From: an uncultured Pelagibacteraceae bacterium
GTDB taxonomy: Bacteria; Pseudomonadota; Alphaproteobacteria; Pelagibacterales; Pelagibacteraceae
DNA length: 64,000 nucleotides
Direction: 5' to 3'
Assembly: GCA_902595885.1 (NCBI GenBank)
Contig: CACJRQ010000001.1
Coordinates: 1-64,000, forward strand
Below the pieces are notes generated by a model that was not told where the DNA came from, made no database searches, and saw only the letters and a list, made by a program, of their open reading frames with translations. Positions within the stretch are counted from its first letter, which is position 1. Each line of letters begins with the position of its first letter. Below, one piece after another: positions 35,942 to 47,879 of the stretch. A program made the position numbers and the translations under genes.

Positions 35942-36406
35942 TTTTTTTACTTTTTCTTTAAGTTCTTTGTAAACATGATGTTTAAAATCAACAACAACAT
36001 CAGTAATTAAATCTAAGTCAATCCACTTCCAATCTAAAAATTCTGGATTAGATGTATTAATATTTATTTCATTATCATTTCCAATAAATCGCATTAAAAA
36101 CCATTTTTGCTTCTGACCTTTGTACTTACCTTTCCAAATAATACCTAGTAATCTATCAGGTAAATCATAGGTTAATGTACCATCTAATTCTTTTATAAGT
36201 TCTACACTTTTGATACTTGTTTCTTCCTCCAGTTCTCTAAATGCAGCTTTTAAATTATCCTCTCCTTCATCAACACCACCCTGAGGCATTTGCCAAAAAT
36301 TTTTAGGATTATCTATTCTTTTTGCTACGAATACTTTATTTTCTTTATTCAATAACACAATTCCGACCCCACTTCTCAGTGGTAAATCTTTAAAATTTTT
36401 ATTCAT
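35933..36406 (-). CDS. rppH: Nudix RNA pyrophosphohydrolase (RppH-like)
   Basis: LPLRSGVGIVLLNKENKVFVAKR; WQMPQGGVDEGEDNLKAAFRELEEETSI Nudix box. Confidence 0.9.
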   Translation of the reverse strand: MNKNFKDLPLRSGVGIVLLNKENKVFVAKRIDNPKNFWQMPQGGVDEGEDNLKAAFRELEEETSIKSVELIKELDGTLTYDLPDRLLGIIWKGKYKGQKQKWFLMRFIGNDNEININTSNPEFLDWKWIDLDLITDVVVDFKHHVYKELKEKVKKLI

Positions 36407-36407
36407 A

Positions 36408-37547
36408 TTATCCGTTAAGTAACTTAATAGCGTAGTTTAATTGATTATCAGTATCAGTTTTTATTCTAAAATCATCACCTTCTTCATTTACTTCAATATC
36501 TGGTCTAACACCTACTTCAGAAATAGATTTTCCAGAGGGAAGATAATATTTTGCGACAGTTAATCTGATAGCCCCACGATTTTTTAAAGGAATAATTGAT
36601 TGCACAGAACCTTTACCAAAGCTATTTTCACCAACGATGATTGCTCTTTTGTGATCCTTTAAAGCTCCAGCAACAATTTCAGATGCAGATGCTGAACCAT
36701 AGTTAATTAAAACCAGTAATGTTTTTCCATCAGTAATATCTCCTTTTCTTGCAAACCATTTTCTATTTTCAGATTTTTTTCTACTTTTTGTTGAAACTAT
36801 CTCTCCATTTTCTAGAAAAAAATCTGATATCTTTATTGCTTGAGATAAAAGACCTCCAGGATTATTTCTTAAATCTAAAATAAATGAATTTAAGTTTTTA
36901 TTTTTTTTAAGTTTTTTAATTTGCTTTTCTATTTGATCACTACTGTTATCGTTAAACGAAGTAAGCCTGATGTATCCAATATTTTCGTCTATAATTTCAG
37001 ATTTTACAGATTGAACCTGAATAACTTCTCTTATGATATTAAATGTTAGCGCTTTTCTTTCACCTCTTCGTCTTACTGTTAACTCTATTCCAGAACCTAC
37101 AGGTCCTCTCATTAAATCAACAGCTTCACTTAATGATTTTCCTTGAACCTGGACATCATTTATTTTGACTATGTAATCACCAGCTTTTAATCCAGCCCTA
37201 GATGCAGGTGTATCATCTATTGGTGAAATTACTTTTACCACACCAGCCTCCATGCTAACTTCAATTCCTAGTCCACCAAATTCACCACTGGTTTCTGTTT
37301 GCATTTCATCAAAAATTTTAGGAGACATATAGGATGAATAAGGATCTAAGGATTGTAAAAGTCCATTGATAGCAGAGTCCATACTCTCAGATTGGTTGAA
37401 CTCATCAACATACTCTTTATTAATTTTTTCTAGAACCTCACCGAAGAGATCAATTTTTTTATAAATATCAATTTCAGCTGAAATAACTGTTTTATTTAAA
37501 TAAAAAACGGAAAAAAAAATTAATAATAAAAATTTAATTTTTTTCAT
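36408..37547 (-). CDS. ctpA: C-terminal processing peptidase, S41 family
   Basis: Signal peptide, PDZ domain (GLGIEVSMEAG...PASRAGLKAGDYIVKIND), GSASASEIVAGALKDH catalytic Ser and FGKGSVQ Lys. Start moved to MKKIKFLLL, giving a 4-bp overlap with rsfS. Confidence 0.9.
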   Translation of the reverse strand: MKKIKFLLLIFFSVFYLNKTVISAEIDIYKKIDLFGEVLEKINKEYVDEFNQSESMDSAINGLLQSLDPYSSYMSPKIFDEMQTETSGEFGGLGIEVSMEAGVVKVISPIDDTPASRAGLKAGDYIVKINDVQVQGKSLSEAVDLMRGPVGSGIELTVRRRGERKALTFNIIREVIQVQSVKSEIIDENIGYIRLTSFNDNSSDQIEKQIKKLKKNKNLNSFILDLRNNPGGLLSQAIKISDFFLENGEIVSTKSRKKSENRKWFARKGDITDGKTLLVLINYGSASASEIVAGALKDHKRAIIVGENSFGKGSVQSIIPLKNRGAIRLTVAKYYLPSGKSISEVGVRPDIEVNEEGDDFRIKTDTDNQLNYAIKLLNG

Positions 37548-37894
37548 ATCATCACTTTTTCTTTTGGAATTAGCTCTGACCAAATTTTTTCTAATTCATA
37601 AAATTTTCTTTTTTCTGGATGAAAAATATGAACAATCAAATCAATCCCATCAACAAGTTTCCATTCAGCGCTTTCTTTACCCTCAATTTTTGAGTCTTTT
37701 ACACCGTTATTTTTAAGTTTTTCTAAAACTTGTTCTGATAAAGATTGAATATGTCTAGATGATGTTCCACTTGCTATGATCATGTAATCAGCCATAGAAC
37801 TTTTGTCTTTAAGATCAATAGTTACAATGTCTTGAGCTTTATTGAGATCTAGTGTGTTGATTACAATTTCTTTTAGGTCTGAAATTTTGTCCAT
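37544..37894 (-). CDS. rsfS: ribosome silencing factor RsfS
   Basis: DLKDKSSMADYMIIASGTSSRHIQSLSEQV; SAEWKLVDGIDLIVHIFHPEKRKFYELEKIW. Confidence 0.95.
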   Translation of the reverse strand: MDKISDLKEIVINTLDLNKAQDIVTIDLKDKSSMADYMIIASGTSSRHIQSLSEQVLEKLKNNGVKDSKIEGKESAEWKLVDGIDLIVHIFHPEKRKFYELEKIWSELIPKEKVMI

Positions 37895-37911
37895 TAATTG
37901 AATTTAGATTA

Positions 37912-38433
37912 TCAAATTTTTCTTAATTGAGAAGATGAAATGTTGACTTTATTAAACTCAATAAACTCTAGATTGGTCTTATTAAGTTGCTTAAATGTCT
38001 TTGATTTTAAAGAATTTTTTTTATACCCATGTCTATCAAAAACTAGGATGTTACATTTTTGTGAAATTAATTTAGATTTATGCCATTTATGAAAATTAAT
38101 AAGATTGTCGGCACCCATTAAAAAATATATTTCAATGTTTTTATCTTTTTTTAAATGATTGATTAAATTAATAGTTTTATTTGATTTAATAATTTTTTCA
38201 TAAAATTTAACCTTAATAAATGAATTTATACCAATTATTTTTTTACAATATTTAATTCTGTTAGCAACAGATGTCTTGCTCTCTATTTTAAATGGATTTT
38301 TTTTTGTAATTGCCCAAATAACTTTTTTGAGTTCGAATCTTTTTTTTGCTTCCTTAGAAATTGCCAAATGTCCTTTATGTGCAGGATCAAACGATCCACC
38401 TAATACACCAATTTTTATTTTTGTTTTATTCAA
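37912..38433 (-). CDS. nadD: nicotinate-nucleotide adenylyltransferase
   Basis: GVLGGSFDPAHKGHLAIS; FLMGADNLINFHKW; NISSSQLRK. Confidence 0.92.
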   Translation of the reverse strand: MNKTKIKIGVLGGSFDPAHKGHLAISKEAKKRFELKKVIWAITKKNPFKIESKTSVANRIKYCKKIIGINSFIKVKFYEKIIKSNKTINLINHLKKDKNIEIYFLMGADNLINFHKWHKSKLISQKCNILVFDRHGYKKNSLKSKTFKQLNKTNLEFIEFNKVNISSSQLRKI

Positions 38434-38434
38434 T

Positions 38435-39685
38435 TTAATTTCTTATTTTACCACTACTAGTGATTTCATATTTATATGAAATCAATTGATTTAAACCTAC
38501 AGGACCTCTTGGTGGTAGCGTATTAGTAGAAATTCCAACTTCTCCACCAAATCCAAATTCACCACCATCAGCAAATTGAGTTGAGGTATTATGCATTGCA
38601 ATTGAGCTTTTAACATTTTTTAGGAAATATTTTGCTGTCTTTTTATTTTTTGTAATGATGGAGTCAGTGTGCATAGTTCCGTATTTGTTAATATGCTTAA
38701 TTGCCTCTTCAGAATTTTTTACAACTTTAACAGATACAATTGATGATAAATATTCAGTTGACCAATCTTTTTCTTTTGCAAGATATATTTTTCCTTTGTA
38801 ATAACTTTTCAAAATCTTATCGCCAATTATTTTACAACCACTATTTTCAAGTTCCTGCAAAATAGGATTACTAAATTTTTTGACTATATTTTTATGAATA
38901 AGAATAGTTTCAGTCGCACCACAAATACTTGTATTTCTTAATTTAGCGTTATAGACAATTTCTTTAGCCATTTTTAATTCTGCATCTTTATCTATATAAG
39001 TATGACAAAGCCCCTCTAAGTGCCCAATTATAGGTACTTTGGATAATTCTAAAACTTTTTTAACTAAATTTTTTCCACCACGAGGAATGATGACATCGAT
39101 ATATTTTTTCATCTTAGAAAGCATAATATCCACAAGCCTCCTTTGTTTTGAATCAATAAATTGTATAAAGTTTTCATTAACTTTATTTTTTTTAAGTGCT
39201 TTTCTAAACAGCTTAGCTAAAGCTTTATTTGAATTTATGGCCTCAGAGCCTCCTTTCAAAATCACTACATTTCCAGATTTAAAACAAAGACTAGCAACAT
39301 CTGAAGTTACATTTGGTCTACTTTCATAAATAACCCCAATAACTCCAATTGGTATTGAAACTCTTTTAATATTCAAACCATTCGGTCTTTTCCATTTTTC
39401 TAAAGTGCTATCTATAGGATCCCTTAATTTAGCTATTTTTAAAATAGAATTTATAATTCCATCTAATTTATTTTCATTTAAATGAAGTCTTTTGATTAAG
39501 TTTTCTTTTAACCCTTTTTTTCTTGCATAATTAATATCTTTCAAATTTTGATTAATAATAAATTTTTTTTCATTCTTAATTAGTTTCGCGTAATCATTTA
39601 AGACTTTATTTTTTACTTCAGTTGTAACTTTATACTCACTAGCTTTCCGAGCTTTTATTCCAATTAAATTCATATATTTAATCAT
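38435..39685 (-). CDS. proA: gamma-glutamyl phosphate reductase
   Basis: PIGVIGVIYESRPNVTSDVASLCFKSGN; NTSICGATETILIH; ADGGEFGFGGEVGISTNTLPPRGPVGL. Confidence 0.95.
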   Translation of the reverse strand: MIKYMNLIGIKARKASEYKVTTEVKNKVLNDYAKLIKNEKKFIINQNLKDINYARKKGLKENLIKRLHLNENKLDGIINSILKIAKLRDPIDSTLEKWKRPNGLNIKRVSIPIGVIGVIYESRPNVTSDVASLCFKSGNVVILKGGSEAINSNKALAKLFRKALKKNKVNENFIQFIDSKQRRLVDIMLSKMKKYIDVIIPRGGKNLVKKVLELSKVPIIGHLEGLCHTYIDKDAELKMAKEIVYNAKLRNTSICGATETILIHKNIVKKFSNPILQELENSGCKIIGDKILKSYYKGKIYLAKEKDWSTEYLSSIVSVKVVKNSEEAIKHINKYGTMHTDSIITKNKKTAKYFLKNVKSSIAMHNTSTQFADGGEFGFGGEVGISTNTLPPRGPVGLNQLISYKYEITSSGKIRN

Positions 39686-41780
<2,095 letters not shown>

Positions 41781-41796
41781 TTAATTGGTTGTACTA

Positions 41797-42051
41797 TTAA
41801 TTGGGCTTTACAGAAACGAAAGTTCTATCTGATTTAGATTTTTTGAAAACAACTTTCCCTTTAACAACTGAAAATATTGAATGATCTTTACCCATACCAA
41901 CATTTTCACCTGGAAAAATCTTAGTTCCTCTTTGTCTAACAATTATGTTTCCAGGAATTACTGTTTCACCACCATACTTTTTTACACCAAGTCTTCTACC
42001 GGCACTATCTCGTCCGTTTCGTGATGATCCACCTGCTTTTTTTGTTGCCAT
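41797..42051 (-). CDS. rpmA: 50S ribosomal protein L27
   Basis: [29 protein letters not shown]...[12 protein letters not shown]. Confidence 0.97.
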   Translation of the reverse strand: MATKKAGGSSRNGRDSAGRRLGVKKYGGETVIPGNIIVRQRGTKIFPGENVGMGKDHSIFSVVKGKVVFKKSKSDRTFVSVKPN

Positions 42052-42065
42052 AATTTACCTAATAA

Positions 42066-42464
42066 CTATTTGTTTACTGCTTCCTTAACTTCTTCTTTTT
42101 TTGAAGTTTTAGAAATTTTTTCAGCTTCTGATAACACTTTACCATCTTTTGAAAAAATTTTGTTAATTCTTATCATAGAATATTCTTGTCTATGTCCATT
42201 TTTTCTTCTTGAATTTTGTCTTCTTCTTTTTTTAAAAATTAAAATAGTTCTATTTTTGCTATTTTTAATTAAATCAGCTTCTACTTTTGCACCCTCAACA
42301 TTTGGAGTTCCAATTTCAATTGATTTATCATCACCGTATGCCAGAATTTCATTAAACTCGATCTTAGTCTCAGGTTTAGAATCTGGCAGCTTCTCAATCT
42401 TTAGAATTTCTCCAGATTTTACTTTATACTGCTTCCCACCTGTTTTTATTACTGCGTATGACAT
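42066..42464 (-). CDS. rplU: 50S ribosomal protein L21
   Basis: MSYAVIKTGGKQYKVKSGEILKIEKL; FKKRRRQNSRRKNGHRQEYSMIRI. Confidence 0.95.
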   Translation of the reverse strand: MSYAVIKTGGKQYKVKSGEILKIEKLPDSKPETKIEFNEILAYGDDKSIEIGTPNVEGAKVEADLIKNSKNRTILIFKKRRRQNSRRKNGHRQEYSMIRINKIFSKDGKVLSEAEKISKTSKKEEVKEAVNK

Positions 42465-42490
42465 AGTATGATTTAATTTAAAGTTATCGC

Positions 42491-42518
42491 AATATAGTTG
42501 TAGTCAGCTTTTAGTCAA
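42491..42518 (-). promoter_or_regulatory. sigma70-like promoter for rplU-rpmA-obgE
   Basis: Minus strand TTGACT (42513-42518), 16-nt spacer, TATATT (42491-42496). Confidence 0.6.
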
Positions 42519-42528
42519 GCCGAATTAA

Positions 42529-43248
42529 TTAGAAATTATCCTTAAAATCTCTTAATTTTGAAAAGGTTTCAAGGTCTTTTGCTCTTAAAAATATATTACA
42601 CTCTAATTCCTCTTTTAAAGTTGAGGGTATGGTAGGAATTCCATTTTCTCTTAATTTTTCTATTTTTTCTATTTTTTTTTGTAAATCTTTGTTCTCATGA
42701 TCATATTTTTTGCAAAATTTTGCATTGTTAAGAGTATATTCGTGACCACAATAAATTTTTGTATCTTTTGGTAATAATTTAATTTTGTTTAAAGATTCAA
42801 ACATTTCCTCATAAGTGCCCTCAAATATTCTCCCACAACCAAGTGAGAAAAGTGTATCTCCAGTAAAAACTAATTTTTCTTTAAAAAAATTAAAACAAAT
42901 ATGGCCTGAAGTATGCCCAGGTATATGCATAATTTTAGCTTCAAAGTTTTCGGATTTCCATATTTGATTGTCTTCTAACAATATGTCTATCCCAGGTATT
43001 CTTTTCGCATCTCCTTTAAATCCTACAACAACTGATCCATATTTTTTTTTTAATTCTTTATTTCCTCCGATATGATCATAATGATGATGAGTATTAAGAA
43101 TATATTTTAATTTTATATTTTTATTTTTTAGGAAATTTATTATTGGTTCAGACTCACTGGGATCTACAACACATGCAAAATCGTTACTTTCATCTATTAT
43201 TAAATAGCTATAGTTATCTTGAAGACAGGGTATAATTTCAATACGCAT
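42529..43248 (-). CDS. gloB: hydroxyacylglutathione hydrolase (glyoxalase II)
   Basis: Metallo-beta-lactamase THHHYDHIGGN; GHTSGHICF; CGHEYTLNNAKF. Confidence 0.92.
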   Translation of the reverse strand: MRIEIIPCLQDNYSYLIIDESNDFACVVDPSESEPIINFLKNKNIKLKYILNTHHHYDHIGGNKELKKKYGSVVVGFKGDAKRIPGIDILLEDNQIWKSENFEAKIMHIPGHTSGHICFNFFKEKLVFTGDTLFSLGCGRIFEGTYEEMFESLNKIKLLPKDTKIYCGHEYTLNNAKFCKKYDHENKDLQKKIEKIEKLRENGIPTIPSTLKEELECNIFLRAKDLETFSKLRDFKDNF

Positions 43249-43249
43249 T

Positions 43250-43846
43250 TTATTTTTCTATCAAAAATATACCTAGATCTGCAAACAAATTTTTAACTCC
43301 TAAATTATGCTCATTTATTATTGATGAATTAAGATTATTTAAAGCGAGTGATTTAAAAATTTTAATATCTTTTGATTTTACAAAGTGAAAAAAATCTTTG
43401 ATTGTGCACATATGTAAATTTGGCGTGTTATACCATTCATCTGGTAATGTTTTTGTAATTGGCATTGTACCTTTTAATAATAAATGAAATCTTACTTTCC
43501 AGTATCCAAAATTAGGAATTGTAACTATTGCTTTTTTTCCAACTCTTAAAAGTTCATCTAAAACTAATTCAGGATTAAGAAAAGCTTGAAGGGTTTGACT
43601 TAAAACAACATAATCAAATGATTTGTCTGGAAATTGCTTTAAATCTTTTTCTGCATTTCCTTCAATGACAGTTAAACCTTTTGCAATACATTCTTGCACT
43701 TTTTCTTTTGAAATCTCTAATCCTCTTATATTTATGTTTTTATTATCCTTTAAAAATCTCATTAAAGTTCCATCAGCACAACCTACATCTAAGACTTTCT
43801 TATCTTTTTCAATTAAATCTGCTATTACCTGAAATTCATTTTTCAT
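43250..43846 (-). CDS. metW: methionine biosynthesis protein MetW
   Basis: VLDVGCADGTLMRFL SAM-binding motif; FGYWKVRFHLLLKGTMPITKTLPDEWYNTPNLHMCTIKDF; follows metX. Confidence 0.92.
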   Translation of the reverse strand: MKNEFQVIADLIEKDKKVLDVGCADGTLMRFLKDNKNINIRGLEISKEKVQECIAKGLTVIEGNAEKDLKQFPDKSFDYVVLSQTLQAFLNPELVLDELLRVGKKAIVTIPNFGYWKVRFHLLLKGTMPITKTLPDEWYNTPNLHMCTIKDFFHFVKSKDIKIFKSLALNNLNSSIINEHNLGVKNLFADLGIFLIEK

Positions 43847-43848
43847 AA

Positions 43849-44964
43849 TTAATTTTCTTCGTAAGATTTATCTAAAAAGTTTTTAAGTGCACTTAAGAAA
43901 TCAGGAACGTCTAGTAAAAAGGAGTCGTGACCTTTATCCGACTCAATTTCTACAAATCCAACATCAGCTCCTATTGAGTTTAAAGCAATCACAATATCTT
44001 TGTTTTCTTGGGTTGGATAAAGCCAATCTGAAGTAAATGAAATTATAAAAAATTTCGCGTTTGTATTTTTAAATGCTTCTGAAAGATTTCCATTGAATTG
44101 CTTGGCTAAATCAAAATAATCCATAGCTCTTGTAATATAAAGATAACTATTTGCATCAAATCTATCTACGAAAACTGAGCCCTGATATCTTAAATAACTT
44201 TCTATTTGAAAATCAGCATCAAATCCAAATTTAAGATCTTCTCTTTCTTGTAACTTTCTTCCAAATTTTTCCTGCAAACCTTTTTTAGATAAATAAGTAA
44301 TATGAGCTGCCATTCTAGCTACTGCCAATCCTTTTCCGGGATTAGTTTCGTTTGATGTATAATTCCCATCTTTCCAGTTACTATCAGCTGTAATAGCTTG
44401 TCTACCTAGCTCGTTAAAAGCAATATTTTGTGCTGAATGACTAGATGTGGTTGCTATTGGTATCACTGTTTTAGATTTATCAGGAAAGTTGCTGATAAAC
44501 TGAAGGACTTGCATACCTCCCATCGAACCTCCAGTTATAGAAAATAGTTTATTAATACCAAAATGATCAAGTAAACTATATTGAGCATTCACCATATCAT
44601 TAATAGTTATAACTGGAAAATTTGTTCCAAAAATTTTTTCATCAGAATCTTTATGACTTGGTCCGTATGATCCCATACATCCACCAATTACGTTAGAGCA
44701 AATTACAAAATATTTATTTGTATCGATAGCCTTATCAGGACCTACTGCATAACTCCACCAACCCTCTTTGTTAGTTATAGGGTTTATCCCGGTTACAAAT
44801 TGATCTCCTGTTAAAGCATGAAAAACTAATATTGCATTATCTTTTTTTGAATTAAGTGAACCGTAAGTTTCATAGGCTATCGGAAAATCTTTTATGGTCT
44901 TCCCACAGTCTAATTTTAGCGGTTTATTAACAATTAAAGTTTTTATGTTTTTCCCAGTATTCAT
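43849..44964 (-). CDS. metX: homoserine O-acetyltransferase
   Basis: NAILVFHALTGDQF; TGGSMGGMQVLQF; GHDSFLLD. Confidence 0.95.
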   Translation of the reverse strand: MNTGKNIKTLIVNKPLKLDCGKTIKDFPIAYETYGSLNSKKDNAILVFHALTGDQFVTGINPITNKEGWWSYAVGPDKAIDTNKYFVICSNVIGGCMGSYGPSHKDSDEKIFGTNFPVITINDMVNAQYSLLDHFGINKLFSITGGSMGGMQVLQFISNFPDKSKTVIPIATTSSHSAQNIAFNELGRQAITADSNWKDGNYTSNETNPGKGLAVARMAAHITYLSKKGLQEKFGRKLQEREDLKFGFDADFQIESYLRYQGSVFVDRFDANSYLYITRAMDYFDLAKQFNGNLSEAFKNTNAKFFIISFTSDWLYPTQENKDIVIALNSIGADVGFVEIESDKGHDSFLLDVPDFLSALKNFLDKSYEEN

Positions 44965-44998
44965 AGTTTTGACTGTTTTGAATTGTGAGAAAAAAAAC

Positions 44999-45048
44999 TA
45001 TTTTAGCGGTTTTTTTTAAGCGCTCGCAATTCAGTTAAATCAGCGCAT
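44999..45048 (-). promoter_or_regulatory. SAM-II riboswitch aptamer upstream of metX
   Basis: Minus strand reads atGCGCTGATTTAACtgaattgcgAGCGCttaaaaaaaaccGCTAAAAtag. P1 is GCGCT/AGCGC; TTTA pairs with downstream TAAA as in the SAM-II pseudoknot; matches the SAM-II (metA-type) consensus as I know it. Confidence 0.88.
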
Positions 45049-45052
45049 ATTT

Positions 45053-45081
45053 TTTTTACTAGAACTTATTTATTATGTCAA
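45053..45081 (-). promoter_or_regulatory. promoter driving the riboswitch-metX-metW transcript
   Basis: Minus strand TTGACA (45076-45081), 17-nt spacer, TAAAAA (45053-45058), immediately upstream of the aptamer. Confidence 0.5.
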
Positions 45082-45154
45082 TTTTTTAAAAAATCCTCTT
45101 ATTCTATATAAAATTTTGTAATTTTATCTATAAAGAGCACATAAATTAAAAAAA

Positions 45155-46240
45155 ATGACTACTCCAAATTTCAAAAAATTTAATATTGAGGCTTATAAGC
45201 CCGGTAAATCAAAAGTTAAGAAACTTAAGAATGTAATTAAGCTTTCTGCAAATGAGTCTGCTTTAGGTATGAGTCCTAAAGCAAAGAAAATAATATCAAA
45301 TAAAAATCTAAATTTAGATAAATATCCAGATGGAAAATCTCAAAATTTAAGAAAAGCGATATCTAAAGCTTATAAATGTAATTCTGATAAAATTATTTGT
45401 GGAGCAGGTTCAGATGAAGTTATTCAAATGCTCTGTCAGTTGTTTTTAAACCCAAAAGATGAGGTTGTAGTACCTGAGTATAGTTTTTTAATGTACAGAA
45501 TTTACTCAAAAATTGTAGGTGCAAAAGTTGTATTTGCAAAAGAAATTAATTTTAAAGTCTCAGTAATTGAAATCCTAAAAAAAATTACAAAAAAGACTAA
45601 AATTGTCTTTATAGCAAATCCAAACAATCCAACAGGAACTTACTTAACGAAAAAAGAGGTTTTAGAATTAAGAAAAAGATTAAATAAAAAAATTTTATTA
45701 GTTATTGATGATGCTTATGCAGAATATATGGAAAATGAAGATTATACTTCAGGTTTAAATTTGTTTAAGAATAAAGATAATGTTTTTATCCTTAGAACTT
45801 TTTCTAAAATGTTTGGATTAGCTTCTCTAAGAATAGGTTGGGGATATGGATCAAAAAAAATAGTACATGCACTAAATGTTATAAAACCTCCATTTAATGT
45901 AAATGGTATTGCTCAATTAGCTGCCATTGAGTCACTAAAGGATAAAGCTTTCATAAATAAATCGATTAGACATAATTTATTATATTCTAGAAAAATTAAG
46001 AAATTTCTTGAGACATATAATATTTTTTCAAATTCAGTTTCAGCAAATTTTTTGTTACTTAATTTTGAAAAATGCAGGTATTCAGCAAAATTTTTGTATG
46101 AAAAACTTAAAAATAAGGGAATTATTTTAAGATCAACAGAAGATGGTTATCATATAAAGAATAAATTAAGATTAACTATTGGATCTAAAAAGGAAAACTT
46201 AAAGTTTATGAGTGTTATTAAGCAAGTATTAAAAAAATGA
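45155..46240 (+). CDS. hisC: histidinol-phosphate aminotransferase family
   Basis: PLP aminotransferase: LSANESALGMSPKAK, NPNNPTGTY, RTFSKMFGLASLRIGWGYG. Confidence 0.88.
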   Translation: MTTPNFKKFNIEAYKPGKSKVKKLKNVIKLSANESALGMSPKAKKIISNKNLNLDKYPDGKSQNLRKAISKAYKCNSDKIICGAGSDEVIQMLCQLFLNPKDEVVVPEYSFLMYRIYSKIVGAKVVFAKEINFKVSVIEILKKITKKTKIVFIANPNNPTGTYLTKKEVLELRKRLNKKILLVIDDAYAEYMENEDYTSGLNLFKNKDNVFILRTFSKMFGLASLRIGWGYGSKKIVHALNVIKPPFNVNGIAQLAAIESLKDKAFINKSIRHNLLYSRKIKKFLETYNIFSNSVSANFLLLNFEKCRYSAKFLYEKLKNKGIILRSTEDGYHIKNKLRLTIGSKKENLKFMSVIKQVLKK

Positions 46241-47133
46241 AAAATATTTTAATTATTGGCTGTGGATTATTAGGTTCATCTTTATTAAGGCGTATTAGTA
46301 AAAAAAAAATAGCAAAAAAAATTTTTATTTACGAAAAATCAAAATCTAATATTGCTAAGATAAAAAGATTAAAATTACCTGGAACAATTGTTAAATCATT
46401 AAAAGAGGGTGCAAGTAATTCCGATTTAATCATCTTTTGTACACCAATGAGTGAATACAAAAATATTATTTTAAAAATTAATAAATTTATACCATCAAAA
46501 ACATTGATTACAGATATTGGCTCTTCAAAAATTGAAACTTCTAAAATTATAAATAAATTTTTAAAGAAAGGTATTTATTGGATTCAAAGTCACCCGATAG
46601 CTGGATCAGAGGTCAGTGGACCAGAGCATGGTAAAGAAAATATGTTCACTGATAGATGGTGTATAATAATTAAAGAAAAAAATATTAAAAAAAATAATAT
46701 AAATATTCTAACTAAGTTTTGGAAAAAAGTTGGAGCAAAAGTAGTTGTTATGAGTGCTGAAAAACATGACAAAATTTTTTCTATTACCAGTCATTTACCT
46801 CACTTAATTGCATATAATTTGGTGAAATCAGCTCAAGATTTTGAGAAAAAACAAAATTATGAGCTAATCAAATATAGCGCTGGTGGATTAAGAGATTTTT
46901 CTAGGATTGCAGCATCAAATGAAATCATGTGGCGAGATATTTTTTTTAACAATAAAAATAATATTTCAAAAGCGATTGATTTATTTGTAAAAAATTTAAA
47001 TCAATTCAAAAAAGATATTAATTCAAAAAATAATAAGTCTATTGTAAAAAAACTTATTCAGACTAAAAAAGTAAGGTCAAAAATCATAAAATTAAAACAA
47101 GATATTGATAAGCCTGACTTTGGAAGAAATTAG
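46237..47133 (+). CDS. tyrA: prephenate/arogenate dehydrogenase family
   Basis: IIGCGLLGSSLLRRI; SHPIAGSEVSGPEHG; ITSHLPHLIAYNLV; GGLRDFSRIAAS. ATGA overlap with hisC. Confidence 0.9.
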   Translation: MKNILIIGCGLLGSSLLRRISKKKIAKKIFIYEKSKSNIAKIKRLKLPGTIVKSLKEGASNSDLIIFCTPMSEYKNIILKINKFIPSKTLITDIGSSKIETSKIINKFLKKGIYWIQSHPIAGSEVSGPEHGKENMFTDRWCIIIKEKNIKKNNINILTKFWKKVGAKVVVMSAEKHDKIFSITSHLPHLIAYNLVKSAQDFEKKQNYELIKYSAGGLRDFSRIAASNEIMWRDIFFNNKNNISKAIDLFVKNLNQFKKDINSKNNKSIVKKLIQTKKVRSKIIKLKQDIDKPDFGRN

Positions 47134-47879
47134 TATTTTATTATAGATACTTTTTTTACCTTTAGCTTGGTAGTTTTTTGAATTCTATTAATTGTTTCCA
47201 TAATTGGCATGATAATAACTTTTTTTTCTGGACCATAAGCATGAATTAGTTGTTTTGAATTTAAACATATAGCAACATGACCTTTCCAAAAAATAATATC
47301 TCCTTTTTTGAATTTCTTACTTTTTGAATTCTTCTTAGAATATTTGATCTGATCTTTTGTATCTCTTGGATAAAACGAATTATTATAACAAAAAAATATT
47401 TGTAATAAGGCTGAGCAATCAATACCTTGAAACGTTTTTCCACCCCAAACATATTTTACATTTAAAAATTTTTTAAATATTTTTGTAAAATTGTTTTCTT
47501 TATGGTTTACTTTTTTAATATCTACTTTTTTAATCCATTTATTTTTTTCAATTTTTACATAGTTGTTATTTTGCTCTAATACAGACAATTTGGATGCGAA
47601 TGGAAGCCAACTGTTTGTTCTAATTCCAGGTTTTTTAAAAATCCTTGCTTTTAATGAACTTACTTTATAGTTAGGACTAAATATTTCTACATATTTTGAA
47701 TTTTTTATAAATCCCTTATAGTTATCAAAAAAAGTTTTAATTTTTATCCAATTTTTATTTTTTGCTAAAATTTTGAATTTTTCGCCATATATAATTTGTG
47801 AAGTTACTTCAGATTTTCTCGAAGGATTTTTGTAAATATTCGAAAAATTACCTATAAAATAAAAATTATTTTGCACCAA
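47130..47879 (-). CDS. NlpC/P60 family peptidase with SH3-like domains
   Basis: YVWGGKTFQGIDCSALLQ catalytic Cys, GDIIFWKGHVAICL catalytic His; N-terminal SH3b-like repeats. Confidence 0.87.
   Translation of the reverse strand: MVQNNFYFIGNFSNIYKNPSRKSEVTSQIIYGEKFKILAKNKNWIKIKTFFDNYKGFIKNSKYVEIFSPNYKVSSLKARIFKKPGIRTNSWLPFASKLSVLEQNNNYVKIEKNKWIKKVDIKKVNHKENNFTKIFKKFLNVKYVWGGKTFQGIDCSALLQIFFCYNNSFYPRDTKDQIKYSKKNSKSKKFKKGDIIFWKGHVAICLNSKQLIHAYGPEKKVIIMPIMETINRIQKTTKLKVKKVSIIKY

Noticed and set aside
42070-42471. 133 aa + strand ORF opposite rplU
   Set aside because: Complete antisense of ribosomal protein L21 gene.
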